A stretch of 64,000 bases of DNA from Anthopleura xanthogrammica (taxonomy: Eukaryota > Cnidaria > Anthozoa > Actiniaria > Actiniidae). The DNA is taken from NCBI GenBank assembly GCA_964019055.1, contig OZ025214.1, positions 8,990,858-9,054,857 on the forward strand, given 5' to 3'. The notes beneath the pieces are model-generated. The model worked only from the letters and a program-made list of their open reading frames with translations, ran no database searches and was not told the origin of the DNA. The translations under genes and the position numbers were made by a program. Below are positions 1 through 11,200 of the stretch, in pieces; the first letter of the stretch is position 1, and each line of letters starts with the position of its first letter.

Positions 1-81
1 TGACCAAAAAGCACCTTTACTCAGTCAAAACCGATTTTTTTTCCGCCAAAAAGTCGTGTTTTTATCTCAAGAGGTATTTTC
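1..81. repeat. Partial satellite unit at left window edge
   Basis: This is the last quarter of a unit, beginning in the TGACCAAAAAGCACC segment and ending just before the ATG at 82. It has a variant CGATTTTTTTTCC in place of the usual CGAATTTTTTTTC. The array therefore continues to the left of the window. Confidence 0.95.
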
Positions 82-410
82 ATGAGCAAAAAGTGGGGGT
101 TTCAGCCAACAGGTGACGGCGTAAGCGAAAAACCTGGTTTTGAGAGCCAAAATGGCCATTTTTCAGTTTTTTGGGCTAAAAAGCTTTTTTTTTCATCAAA
201 ACAGTGTTTTGGACACCCAAAATGTGCTTTTCCCGGCCAAAACTTGCGTTTAGCAGTGAAAACGTCGTGTTTCGAGCAAAAGAAAATTCTCAGCAAATTT
301 CCAATTTTCTCAGCAAAAAACAGCTTTTTTGACCAAAAAGCACCTTTACTCAGTCAAAACCGAATTTTGTTTCGCCAAAAAGTCGTGTTTTTATCTCAAG
401 AGGTATTTTC

Positions 411-740
411 ATTAGCAAAAAGTGGGGGTTTCAGCAAACAGGTCACGCCGTAAGCGAAAAACCTGGTTTTGAGAGCCAAAATGGCCATTTTTCAGTTTTT
501 TGGGCTAAAAAGCTTTTTTTTCCCAGCAAAACAGTGTTTTGGACACACAAAATGTGCTTTTCCCGGCCAAAACTTGCGTTTAGCAGTGAAAACGTCGTGT
601 TTCGAGCAAAAGAAAATTCTCAGCAAATTTCCAATTTTGTCAGCAAAAAACAGCTTTTTTGACAAAAAAGCACCTTTACTCAGTCAAAACCGAATTTTTT
701 TTCGCCAAAAAGTCGTGTTTTTATCTCAAGAGGTATTTTC
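411..740. repeat. Type B unit that has lost the recurrent ATG
   Basis: The unit begins ATTAGCAAAA instead of ATGAGCAAAA. This removes both the recurrent ATG and the TGA that normally ends the preceding frame, so the frame from 82 reads on to 453 (123 codons). The unit is 330 bp because it has T8CCC instead of T8CC after AAAAAGC. It also has CACACAAAATG and GACAAAAAAGC variants. Confidence 0.85.
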
Positions 741-1070
741 ATGAGCAAAAAGTGGGGGTTTCAGCAAACAGGTTACGCCGTAAGCGAAAAACCTGTTTTT
801 GAGAGCCAAAATGGCCATTTTTCAGTTTTTTGGGCTAAAAAGCTTTTTTTTTTCAGCAAAACAGTGTTTTGGACACCCAAAATGTGCTTTTCCCGGCCAA
901 AACTTGCGTTTAGCAGTGAAAACGTCGTGTTTCGAGCAAAAGAAAATTCTCAGCAAATTTCCAATTTTGTCAGCAAAAAACAGCTTTTTTGACCAAAAAG
1001 CACCTTTACTCAGTGAAAACCGAATTTTTTTTCGCCAAAAAGTCGTGTTTTTATCTCAAGAGGTATTTTC

Positions 1071-1381
1071 ATGAGCAAAAAGTGGGGGTTTCAGCAAACA
1101 GGTCACGCCGTAAGCGAAAAACCTGGTTTTGAGAGCCAAAATGGCCATTTTTCAGTTTTTTTTTCAGCAAAACAGTGTTTTGGACACCCAAAATGTGCTT
1201 TTCCCGGCCAAAACTTGCGTTTAGCAGTGAAAACGTCGTGTTTCGAGCAAAAGAAAATTCTCAGCAAATTTCCAATTTTGTCAGCAAAAAACAGCTTTTT
1301 TGACCAAAAAGCACCTTTACTCAGTCAAAACCGAATTTTTTTTCGCCAAAAAGTCGTGTTTTTATCTCAAGAGGTATTTTC
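1071..1381. repeat. Short type B unit, 311 bp
   Basis: The segment between two T-tracts, including the AAAAAGCTTTTT palindrome and its HindIII site, is missing. A single T9 run at 1156-1164 now joins CAG to CAGCAAAAC. Both deletion ends lie in T-runs, which fits slippage or recombination between microhomologies. Lost length is close to one sub-repeat. Confidence 0.88.
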
Positions 1382-1691
1382 ATGAGCAAAAAGTGGGGGT
1401 TTCAGCAAACAGGTCACGCCGTAAGCGAAAAACCTGGTTTTGAGAGCCAAAATGGCCATTTTTCAGTTTTTTTTCAGCAAAACAGTGTTTTGGACACCCA
1501 AAATGTGCTTTTCCCGGCCAAAACTTGCGTTTAGCAGTGAAAACGTCGTGTTTCGAGCAAAAGAAAATTCTCAGCAAATTTCCAATTTTGTCAGCAAAAA
1601 ACAGCTTTTTTGACCAAAAAGCACCTTTACTCAGTCAAAACCGAATTTTTTTTCGCCAAAAAGTCGTGTTTTTATCTCAAGAGGTATTTTC
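1382..1691. repeat. Short type B unit, 310 bp
   Basis: Same deletion as in the preceding unit, with a T8 run at 1467-1474. The two short units are adjacent, so the pair probably arose by local duplication of one deleted unit followed by a one-base change in the T-run. Confidence 0.88.
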
Positions 1692-2678
1692 ATGAGCAAA
1701 AAGTGGGGGTTTCAGCCAACAGGTGACGGCGTAAGCGAAAAACCTGGTTTTGAGAGCCAAAATAGCAATTTTTCAGTTTTTTGGGCTAAAAAGCTTTTTT
1801 TTTCAGCAAAACAGTGTTTTGGACACCCAAAATGTGCTTTTCCCGGCCAAAACTTGCGTTTAGCAGTGAAAACGTCGTGTTTCGAGCAAAAGAAAATTCT
1901 CAGCAAATTTCCAATTTTGTCAGCAAAAAACAGCTTTTTTGACCAAAAAGCACCTTTACTCAGTCAAAACCGAATTTTTTTTCGCCAAAAAGTCGTGTTT
2001 TTATCTCAAGAGGTATTTTCATGAGCAAAAAGTGGGGGTTTCAGGAAACAGGTCACGGCGTAAGCGAAAAACCTGGTTTTGAGAGCCAAAATGGCCATTT
2101 TTCAGTTTTTTGGGCTAAAAAGCTTTTTTTTCCAGCAAAACAGTGTTTTGGACACCCAAAATGTGCTTTTCCCGGCCAAAACTTGCGTTTAGCAGTGAAA
2201 ACGTCGTGTTTCGAGCAAAAGAAAATTCTCAGCAAATTTCCAATTTTGTCAGCAAAAAACAGCTTTTTTGACCAAAAAGCACCTTTACTCAGTCAAAACC
2301 GAATTTTTTTTCGCCAAAAAGTCGTGTTTTTATCTCAAGAGGTATTTTCATGAGCAAAAAGTGGGGGTTTCAGCCAACAGGTGACGGCGTAAGCGAAAAA
2401 CCTGGTTTTGAGAGCCAAAATGGCCATTTTTCAGTTTTTTGGGCTAAAAAGCTTTTTTTTCCAGCAAAACAGTGTTTTGGACACCCAAAATGTGCTTTTT
2501 CCGGCCAAAACTTGCGTTTAGCAGTGAAAACGTCGTGTTTCGAGCAAAAGAAAATTCTCAGCAAATTTCCAATTTTGTCAGCAAAAAACAGCTTTTTTGA
2601 CCAAACAGCACCTTTACTCAGTCAAAACCGAATTTTTTTCCTCCAAAAAGTCGTGTTTTTATCTCAAGAGGTATTTTC

Positions 2679-2988
2679 ATGAGCAAAAAGTGGGGGTTTC
2701 AGCAAACAGGTCACGCCGTAAGCGAAAAACCTGGTTTTGAGAGCCAAAATGGCCATTTTTCAGTTTTGTTTCAGCAAAACAGTGTTTTGGACACCCAAAA
2801 TGTGCTTTTCCCGGCCAAAACTTGCGTTTAGCAGTGAAAACGTCGTGTTTCGAGCAAAAGAAAATTCTCAGCAAATTTCCAATTTTGTCAGCAAAAAACA
2901 GCTTTTTTGACCAAAAAGCACCTTTACTCAGTCAAAACCGAATTTTTTTTCGCCAAAAAGTCGTGTTTTTATCTCAAGAGGTATTTTC
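2679..2988. repeat. Short type B unit, 310 bp, GTTTC junction form
   Basis: The deletion junction reads CAGTTTTGTTTCAGC (from 2761) rather than an uninterrupted T-run. The same junction recurs in the units at 3647 and 4286, which marks the three as copies of one deleted ancestor. Confidence 0.88.
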
Positions 2989-3646
2989 ATGAGCAAAAAG
3001 TGGGGGTTACAGCCAACAGGTGACGGCGTAAGCGAAAAACCTGGTTTTGAGAGCCAAAATGGCCATTTTTCAGTTTTTTGGGCTAAAAAGCTTTTTTTTC
3101 CAGCAAAACAGTGTTTTGGACACCCAAAATGTGCTTTTCCCGGCCAAAACTTGCGTTTAGCAGTGAAAACGTCGTGTTTCGAGCAAAAGAAAATTCTCAG
3201 CAAATTTCCAATTTTGTCAGCAAAAAACAGCTTTTTTGACCAAAAAGCACCTTTACTCAGTCAAAACCGAATTTTTTTTCGCCAAAAAGTCGTGTTTTTA
3301 TCTCAAGAGGTATTTTCATGAGCAAAAAGTGGGGGTTTCAGCCAACAGGTGACGGCGTAAGCGAAAAACCTGGTTTTGAGAGCCAAAATGGCCATTTTTC
3401 AGTTTTTTGGGCTAAAAAGCTTTTTTTTCCAGCAAAACAGTGTTTTGGACACCCAAAATGTGCTTTTTCCGGCCAAAACTTGCGTTTAGCAGTGAAAACG
3501 TCGTGTTTCGAGCAAAAGAAAATTCTCAGCAAATTTCCAATTTTGTCAGCAAAAAACAGCTTTTTTGACCAAAAAGCACCTTTACTCAGTCAAAACCGAA
3601 TTTTTTTCCGCCAAAAAGTCGTGTTTTTATCTCAAGAGGTATTTTC

Positions 3647-3956
3647 ATGAGCAAAAAGTTGGGGTTTCAGCAAACAGGTCACGCCGTAAGCGAAAAACCT
3701 GGTTTTGAGAGCCAAAATGGCCATTTTTCAGTTTTGTTTCAGCAAAACAGTGTTTTGGACACCCAAAATGTGCTTTTCCCGGCCAAAACTTGCGTTTAGC
3801 AGTGAAAACGTCGTGTTTCGAGCAAAAGAAAATTCTCAGCAAATTTCCAATTTTGTCAGCAAAAAACAGCTTTTTTGACCAAAAAGCACCTTTACTCAGT
3901 CAAAACCGAATTTTTTTTCGCCAAAAAGTCGTGTTTTTATCTCAAGAGGTATTTTC
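3647..3956. repeat. Short type B unit, 310 bp, GTTTC junction form
   Basis: Shares the CAGTTTTGTTTCAGC junction with the units at 2679 and 4286. A private change gives AGTTGGGGTTT in place of AGTGGGGGTTT near its start. Confidence 0.88.
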
Positions 3957-4285
3957 ATGAGCAAAAAGTGGGGGTTTCAGCCAACAGGTGACGGCGTAAG
4001 CGAAAAACCTGGTTTTGAGAGCCAAAATGGCCATTTTTCAGTTTTTTGGGCTAAAAAGCTTTTTTTTCCTGCAAAACAGTGTTTTGGACACCCAAAATGT
4101 GCTTTTCCCGGCCAAAACTTGCGTTTAGCAGTGAAAACGTCGTGTTTCGAGCAAAAGAAAATTCTCAGCAAATTTCCAATTTTGTCAGCAAAAAACAGCT
4201 TTTTTGACCAAACAGCACCTTTACTCAGTCAAAACCGAATTTTTTTCCGCCAAAAAGTAGTGTTTTTATCTCAAGAGGTATTTTC

Positions 4286-4595
4286 ATGAGCAAAAAGTGG
4301 GGGTTTCAGCAAACAGGTCACGCCGTAAGCGAAAAACCTGGTTTTGAGAGCCAAAATGGCCATTTTTCAGTTTTGTTTCAGCAAAACAGTGTTTTGGACA
4401 CCCAAAATGTGCTTTTCCCGGCCAAAACTTGCGTTTAGCAGTGAAAACGTCGTGTTTCGAGCAAAAGAAAATTCTCAGCAAATTTCCAATTTTGTCAGGA
4501 AAAAACAGCTTTTTTGACCAAAAAGCACCTTTACTCAGTCAAAACCGAATTTTTTTTCGCCAAAAAGTCGTGTTTTTATCTCAAGAGGTATTTTC
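4286..4595. repeat. Short type B unit, 310 bp, GTTTC junction form
   Basis: Shares the junction with the units at 2679 and 3647. Private change: GTCAGGAAAAAACAGC in place of GTCAGCAAAAAACAGC. It is the last short unit; none is seen to its right. Confidence 0.88.
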
Positions 4596-4924
4596 ATGAG
4601 CAAAAAGTGGGGGTTTCAGCCAACAGGTGACGGCGTAAGCGAAAAACCTGGTTTTGAGAGCCAAAATGGCCATTTTTCAGTTTTTTGGGCTAAAAAGCTT
4701 TTTTTTCCAGCAAAACAGTGTTTTGGACACCCAAAATGTGCTTTTCCCGGCCAAAACTTGCGTTTAGCAGTGAAAACGTCGTGTTTCGAGCAAAAGAAAA
4801 TTCTCAGCAAATTTCCAATTTTGTCAGCAAAAAACAGCTTTTTTGACCAAAAAGCACCTTTACTCAGTCAAAACCGAATTTTTTTTCGCCAAAAAGTCGT
4901 GTTTTTATCTCAAGAGGTATTTTC

Positions 4925-5584
4925 ATGAGCAAAAAGTGGGGGTTTCAGCCAACAGGTGACGGCGTAAGCGAAAAACCTGGTTTTGAGAGCCAAAATGGCC
5001 ATTTTTCAGTTTTTTGGGCTAAAAAGCTTTTTTTCCCAGCAAAACAGTGTTTTGGACACCCAAAATGTGCTTTTCCCGGCCAAAACTTGCGTTTAGCAGT
5101 GAAAACGTCGTGTTTCGAGCAAAAGAAAATTCTCAGCAAATTTCCAATTTTGTCAGCAAAAAACAGCTTTTTTGACCAAAAAGCACCTTTACTCAGTCAA
5201 AACCGAATTTTTTTTCGCCAAAAAGTCGTGCTGTTATCTCGAGGTATTTTCATGAGCAAAAAGTGGGGGTTTCAGCCAACAGGTGACGGCGTAAGCGAAA
5301 AACCTGGTTTTGAGAGCCAAAATGGCCATTTTTCAGTTTTTTGGGCTAAAAAGCTTTTTTTCCCAGCAAAACAGTGTTTTGGACACCCAAAATGTGCTTT
5401 TCCCGGCCAAAACTTGCGTTTAGCAGTGAAAACGTCGTGTTTCGAGCAAAAGAAAATTCTCAGCAAATTTCCAATTTTGTCAGCAAAAAACAGCTTTTTT
5501 GACCAAAAAGCACCTTTACTCAGTCAAAACCGAATTTTTTTTCGCCAAAAAGTCGTGTTTTTATCTCAAGAGGTATTTTCATGA
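4925..5584 (+). other. Fused 219-codon open frame across two units (not a gene)
   Basis: The unit at 4925 is 327 bp because AA is missing from CTCAAGAGG (now CTCGAGG near 5238-5244). Since 327 is divisible by three, the frame enters the next unit in phase and the usual TGA is bypassed. The result is two copies of the repeat peptide joined end to end. Both units carry T7CCC at the usual T8CC site, so they are close relatives. The fusion shows that frame length here is set by unit length, not by coding constraint. Confidence 0.8.
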
Positions 5585-8213
5585 GCAAAAAGTGGGGGTT
5601 TCAGCCAACAGGTGACGGCGTAAGCAAAAAACCTGGTTTTGAGAGCCAAAATGGCCATTTTTCAGTTTTTTGGGCTAAAAAGCTTTTTTTTTCCAGCAAA
5701 ACAGTGTTTTGGACACCCAAAATGTGCTTTTCCCGGCCAAAACTTGCGTTTAGCAGTGAAAACGTCGTGTTTCGAGCAAAAGAAAATTCTCAGCAAATTT
5801 CCAATTTTGTCAGCAAAAAACAGCTTTTTTGACCAAAAAGCACCTTTACTCAGTCCAAACCGAATTTTTTTTCGCCAAAAAGTCGTGTTTTTATCTCAAG
5901 AGGTATTTTCATGAGCAAAAAGTGGGGGTTTCAGCCAACAGGTGACGGCGTAAGCGAAAAACCTGGTTTTGAGAGCCAAAATGGCCATTTTTCAGTTTTT
6001 TGGGCTAAAAAGCTTTTTTTTCCAGCAAAACAGTGTTTTGGACACCCAAAATGTGCTTTTCCCGGCCAAAACTTGCGTTTAGCAGTGAAAACGTCGTGTT
6101 TCGAGCAAAAGAAAATTCTCAGCAAATTTCCAATTTTGTCAGCAAAAAACAGCTTTTTTGACCAAAAAGCACCTTTACTCAGTCAAAACCGAATTTTTTT
6201 TCGCCAAAAAGTCGTGTTTTTATCTCAAGAGGTATTTTCATGAGCAAAAAGTGGGGGTTTCAGCCAACAGGTGACGGCGTAAGCGAAAAACCTGGTTTTG
6301 AGAGCCAAAATGGCCATTTTTCAGTTTTTTGGGCTAAAAAGCTTTTTTTTCCAGCAAAACAGTGTTTTGGACACCCAAAATGTGCTTTTCCCGGCCAAAA
6401 CTTGCGTTTAGCAGTGAAAACGTCGTGTTTCGAGCAAAAGAAAATTCTCAGCAAATTTCCAATTTTGTCAGCAAAAAACAGCTTTTTTGACCAAAAAGCA
6501 CCTTTACTCAGTCCAAACCGAATTTTTTTTCGCCAAAAAGTCGTGTTTTTATCTCAAGAGGTATTTTCATGAGCAAAAAGTGGGGGTTTCAGCCAACAGG
6601 TGACGGCGTAAGCGAAAAACCTGGTTTTGAGAGCCAAAATGGCCATTTTTCAGTTTTTTGGGCTAAAAAGCTTTTTTTTCCAGCAAAACAGTGTTTTGGA
6701 CACCCAAAATGAGCTTTTCCCGGCCAAAACTTGCGTTTAGCAGTGAAAACGTCGTGTTTCGAGCAAAAGAAAATTCTCAGCAAATTTCCAATTTTGTCAG
6801 CAAAAAACAGCTTTTTTGACCAAAAAGCACCTTTACTCAGTCCAAACCGAATTTTTTTTCGCCAAAAAGTCGTGTTTTTATCTCAAGAGGTATTTTCATG
6901 AGCAAAAAGTGGGGGTTTCAGCCAACAGGTGACGGCGTAAGCGAAAAACCTGGTTTTGAGAGCCAAAATGGCCATTTTTCAGTTTTTTGGGCTAAAAAGC
7001 TTTTTTTTCCAGCAAAACAGTGTTTTGGACACCCAAAATGTGCTTTTCCCGGCCAAAACTTGCGTTTAGCAGTGAAAACGTCGTGTTTCGAGCAAAAGAA
7101 AATTCTCAGCAAATTTCCAATTTTGTCAGCAAAAAACAGCTTTTTTGACCAAAAAGCACCTTTACTCAGTCCAAACCGAATTTTTTTTCGCCAAAAAGTC
7201 GTGTTTTTATCTCAAGAGGTATTTTCATGAGCAAAAAGTGGGGGTTTCAGCCAACAGGTGACGGCGTAAGCGAAAAACCTGGTTTTGAGAGCCAAAATGG
7301 CCATTTTCCAGTTTTTTGGGCTAAAAAGCTTTTTTTTCCAGCAAAACAGTGTTTTGGACACCCAAAATGTGCTTTTCCCGGCCAAAACTTGCGTTTAGCA
7401 GTGAAAACGTCGTGTTTCGAGCAAAAGAAAATTCTCAGCAAATTTCCAATTTTGTCAGCAAAAAACAGCTTTTTTGACCAAAAAGCACCTTTACTCAGTC
7501 CAAACCGAATTTTTTTTCGCCAAAAAGTCGTGTTTTTATCTCAAGAGGTATTTTCATGAGCAAAAAGTGGGGGTTTCAGCCAACAGGTGACGGCGTAAGC
7601 GAAAAACCTGGTTTTGAGAGCCAAAATGGCCATTTTTCAGTTTTTTGGGCTAAAAAGCTTTTTTTTCCAGCAAAACAGTGTTTTGGACACCCAAAATGTG
7701 CTTTTCCCGGCCAAAACTTGCGTTTAGCAGTGAAAACGTCGTGTTTCGAGCAAAAGAAAATTCTCAGCAAATTTCCAATTTTGTCAGCAAAAAACAGCTT
7801 TTTTGACCAAAAAGCACCTTTACTCAGTCAAAACCGAATTTTTTTTCGCCAAAAAGTCGTGTTTTTATCTCAAGAGGTATTTTCATGAGCAAAAAGTGGG
7901 GGTTTCAGCCAACAGGTGACGGCGTAAGCGAAAAACCTGGTTTTGAGAGCCAAAATGGCCATTTTTCAGTTTTTTGGGCTAAAAAGCTTTTTTTTCCAGC
8001 AAAACAGTGTTTTGGACACCCAAAATGTGCTTTTCCCGGCCAAAACTTGCGTTTAGCAGTGAAAACGTCGTGTTTCGAGCAAAAGAAAATTCTCAGCAAA
8101 TTTCCAATTTTGTCAGCAAAAAACAGCTTTTTTGACCAAAAAGCACCTTTACTCAGTCCAAACCGAATTTTTTTTCGCCAAAAAGTCGTGTTTTTATCTC
8201 AAGAGGTATTTTC
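5581..8213. repeat. Cluster of units carrying the GTCCAAACC variant
   Basis: An A-to-C change at unit position 275 turns CAGTCAAAACC into CAGTCCAAACC. It is present in the units at 5581, 6240, 6569, 6898, 7227 and 7885, and absent at 5911 and 7556. Isolated copies recur at 9530, 20058, 36836 and 52299. The local cluster implies spread between neighbouring units; the distant copies imply long-range exchange or recurrent mutation. Confidence 0.8.
6569..6897. repeat. Unit with a premature stop in the forward frame
   Basis: A T-to-A change at 6712 converts codon 48 of the repeat frame from TGT to TGA (6710-6712). The unit is otherwise 329 bp and close to its neighbours, so loss of the open frame had no visible consequence for its maintenance. 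Confidence 0.85.
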
Positions 8214-11200
8214 ATGAGCAAAAAGTGGGGGTTTCAGCCAACAGGTGACGGCGTAAGCGAAAAACCTGGTTTTGAGAGCCAAAATGGCCATTTTTCAGTT
8301 TTTTGGGCTAAAAAGCTTTTTTTTCCAGCAAAACAGTGTTTTGGACACCCAAAATGTGCTTTTCCCGGCCAAAACTTGCGTTTAGCAGTGAAAACGTCGT
8401 GTTTCGAGCAAAAGAAAATTCTCAGCAAATTTCCAATTTTGTCAGCAAAAAACAGCTTTTTTGACCAAAAAGCACCTTTACTCAGTCAAAACCGAATTTT
8501 TTTTCGCCAAAAAGTCGTGTTTTTATCTCAAGAGGTATTTTCATGAGCAAAAAGTGGGGGTTTCAGCCAACAGGTGACGGCGTAAGCGAAAAACCTGGTT
8601 TTGAGAGCCAAAATGGCCATTTTTCAGTTTTTTGGGCTAAAAAGCTTTTTTTTCCAGCAAAACAGTGTTTTGGACACCCAAAATGTGCTTTTCCCGGCCA
8701 AAACTTGCGTTTAGCAGTGAAAACGTCGTGTTTCGAGCAAAAGAAAATTCTCAGCAAATTTCCAATTTTGTCAGCAAAAAACAGCTTTTTTGACCAAAAA
8801 GCACCTTTACTCAGTCAAAACCGAATTTTTTTTCGCCAAAAAGTCGTGTTTTTATCTCAAGAGGTATTTTCATGAGCAAAAAGTGGGGGTTTCAGCCAAC
8901 AGGTGACGGCGTAAGCGGAAAACCTGGTTTTGAGAGCCAAAATGGCCATTTTTCAGTTTTTTGGGCTAAAAAGCTTTTTTTTCCAGCAAAACAGTGTTTT
9001 GGACACCCAAAATGTGCTTTTCCCGGCCAAAACTTGCGTTTAGCAGTGAAAACGTCGTGTTTCGAGCAAAAGAAAATTCTCAGCAAATTTCCAATTTTGT
9101 CAGCAAAAAACAGCTTTTTTGACCAAAAAGCACCTTTACTCAGTCAAAACCGAATTTTTTTTCGCCAAAAAGTCGTGTTTTTATCTCAAGAGGTATTTTC
9201 ATGAGCAAAAAGTGGGGGTTTCAGCCAACAGGTGACGGCGTAAGCGAAAAACCTGGTTTTGAGAGCCAAAATGGCCATTTTTCAGTTTTTTGGGCTAAAA
9301 AGCTTTTTTTTCCAGCAAAACAGTGTTTTGGACACCCAAAATGTGCTTTTCCCGGCCAAAACTTGCGTTTAGCAGTGAAAACGTCGTGTTTCGAGCAAAA
9401 GAAAATTCTCAGCAAATTTCCAATTTTGTCAGCAAAAAACAGCTTTTTTGACCAAAAAGCACCTTTACTCAGTCAAAACCGAATTTTTTTCCGCCAAAAA
9501 GTCGTGTTTTTATCTCAAGAGGTATTTTCATGAGCAAAAAGTGGGGGTTTCAGCCAACAGGTGACGGCGTAAGCGAAAAACCTGGTTTTGAGAGCCAAAA
9601 TGGCCATTTTTCAGTTTTTTGGGCTAAAAAGCTTTTTTTTCCAGCAAAACAGTGTTTTGGACACCCAAAATGTGCTTTTCCCGGCCAAAACTTGCGTTTA
9701 GCAGTGAAAACGTCGTGTTTCGAGCAAAAGAAAATTCTCAGCAAATTTCCAATTTTGTCAGCAAAAAACAGCTTTTTTGACCAAAAAGCACCTTTACTCA
9801 GTCCAAATCGAATTTTTTTTCGCCAAAAAGTCGTGTTTTTATCTCAAGAGGTATTTTCATGAGCAAAAAGTGGGGGTTTCAGCCAACAGGTGACGGCGTA
9901 AGCGAAAAACCTGGTTTTGAGAGCCAAAATGGCCATTTTTCAGTTTTTTGGGCTAAAAAGCTTTTTTTTCCTGCAAAACAGTGTTTTGGAAACCCAAAAT
10001 GTGCTTTTCCCGGCCAAAACTTGCGTTTAGCAGTGAAAACGTCGTGTTTCGAGCAAAAGAAAATTCTCAGCAAATTTCCAATTTTGTCAGCAAAAAACAG
10101 CTTTTTTGACCAAAAAGCACCTTTACTCAGTCAAAACCGAATTTTTTTTGCCAAAAAGTCGTGTTTTTATCTCAAGAGGTATTTTCATGAGCAAAAAGTG
10201 GGGGTTTCAGCCAACAGGTGACGGCGTAAGCGAAAAACCTGGTTTTGAGAGCCAAAATGGCCATTTTTCAGTTTTTTGGGCTAAAAAGCTTTTTTTCCCA
10301 GCAAAACAGTGTTTTGGACACCCAAAATGTGCTTTTCCCGGCCAAAACTTGCGTTTAGCAGTGAAAACGTCGTGTTTCGAGCAAAAGAAAATTCTCAGCA
10401 AATTTCCAATTTTGTCAGCAAAAAACAGCTTTTTTGACCAAAAAGCACCTTTACTCAGTCAAAACCGAATTTTTTTTCGCCAAAAAGTCGTGTTTTTATC
10501 TCAAGAGGTATTTTCATGAGCAAAAAGTGGGGGTTTCAGCCAACAGGTGACGGCGTAAGCGAAAAACCTGGTTTTGAGAGCCAAAATGGCCATTTTTCAG
10601 TTTTTTGGGCTAAAAAGCTTTTTTTTCCAGCAAAACAGTGTTTTGGACACCCAAAATGTGCTTTTCCCGGCCAAAACTTGCGTTTAGCAGTGAAAACGTC
10701 GTGTTTCGAGCAAAAGAAAATTCTCAGCAAATTTCCAATTTTGTCAGCAAAAAACAGCTTTTTTGACCAAAAAGCACCTTTACTCAGTCAAAACCGAATT
10801 TTTTTTCGCCAAAAAGTCGTGTTTTTATCTCAAGAGGTATTTTCATGAGCAAAAAGTGGGGGTTTCAGCCAACAGGTGACGGCGTAAGCGAAAAACCTGG
10901 TTTTGAGAGCCAAAATGGCCATTTTTCAGTTTTTTGGGCTAAAAAGCTTTTTTTTCCAGCAAAACAGTGTTTTGGACACCCAAAATGTGCTTTTCCCGGC
11001 CAAAACTTGCGTTTAGCAGTGAAAACGTCGTGTTTCGAGCAAAAGAAAATTCTCAGCAAATTTCCAATTTTGTCAGCAAAAAACAGCTTTTTTGACCAAA
11101 AAGCACCTTTACTCAGTCAAAACCGAATTTTTTTTCGCCAAAAAGTCGTGTTTTTATCTCAAGAGGTATTTTCATGAGCAAAAAGTGGGGGTTTCAGCCA

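Larger units (their letters stand above)
2350..4595. repeat. 639-bp dimeric higher-order repeat (329 + 310)
   Basis: A 329 bp type A unit followed by a 310 bp type B unit recurs at 2350-2988, 3318-3956 and 3957-4595, with one extra 329 bp unit at 2989-3317. The A members share features not seen in neighbours: T7CC(G/T)CC in place of T8CGCC near the unit end in all three, TGACCAAACAGC at 2350 and 3957, and GCTTTTTCCGG at 2350 and 3318. Shared phase-specific variants show that pairs of units were duplicated together. Confidence 0.75.
82..4924. repeat. Divergent left block of the array (15 units, two subfamilies)
   Basis: Units here differ from the core consensus at several sites each, far more than elsewhere. 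Two subfamilies are mixed. Type A carries CCAACAGGTGACGGCG near its start, like the core. Type B carries CAAACAGGTCACGCCG and occurs at 411, 741, 1071, 1382, 2679, 3647 and 4286; the unit at 2021 is intermediate. Five of the seven B units also carry a 19 bp deletion. Other private changes include loss of the TGGCCA palindrome at 1692 and a TTACAGCC variant at 2989. Satellite edges usually homogenise less than interiors, so this side is probably nearer the array boundary, which is inference. Confidence 0.85.
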
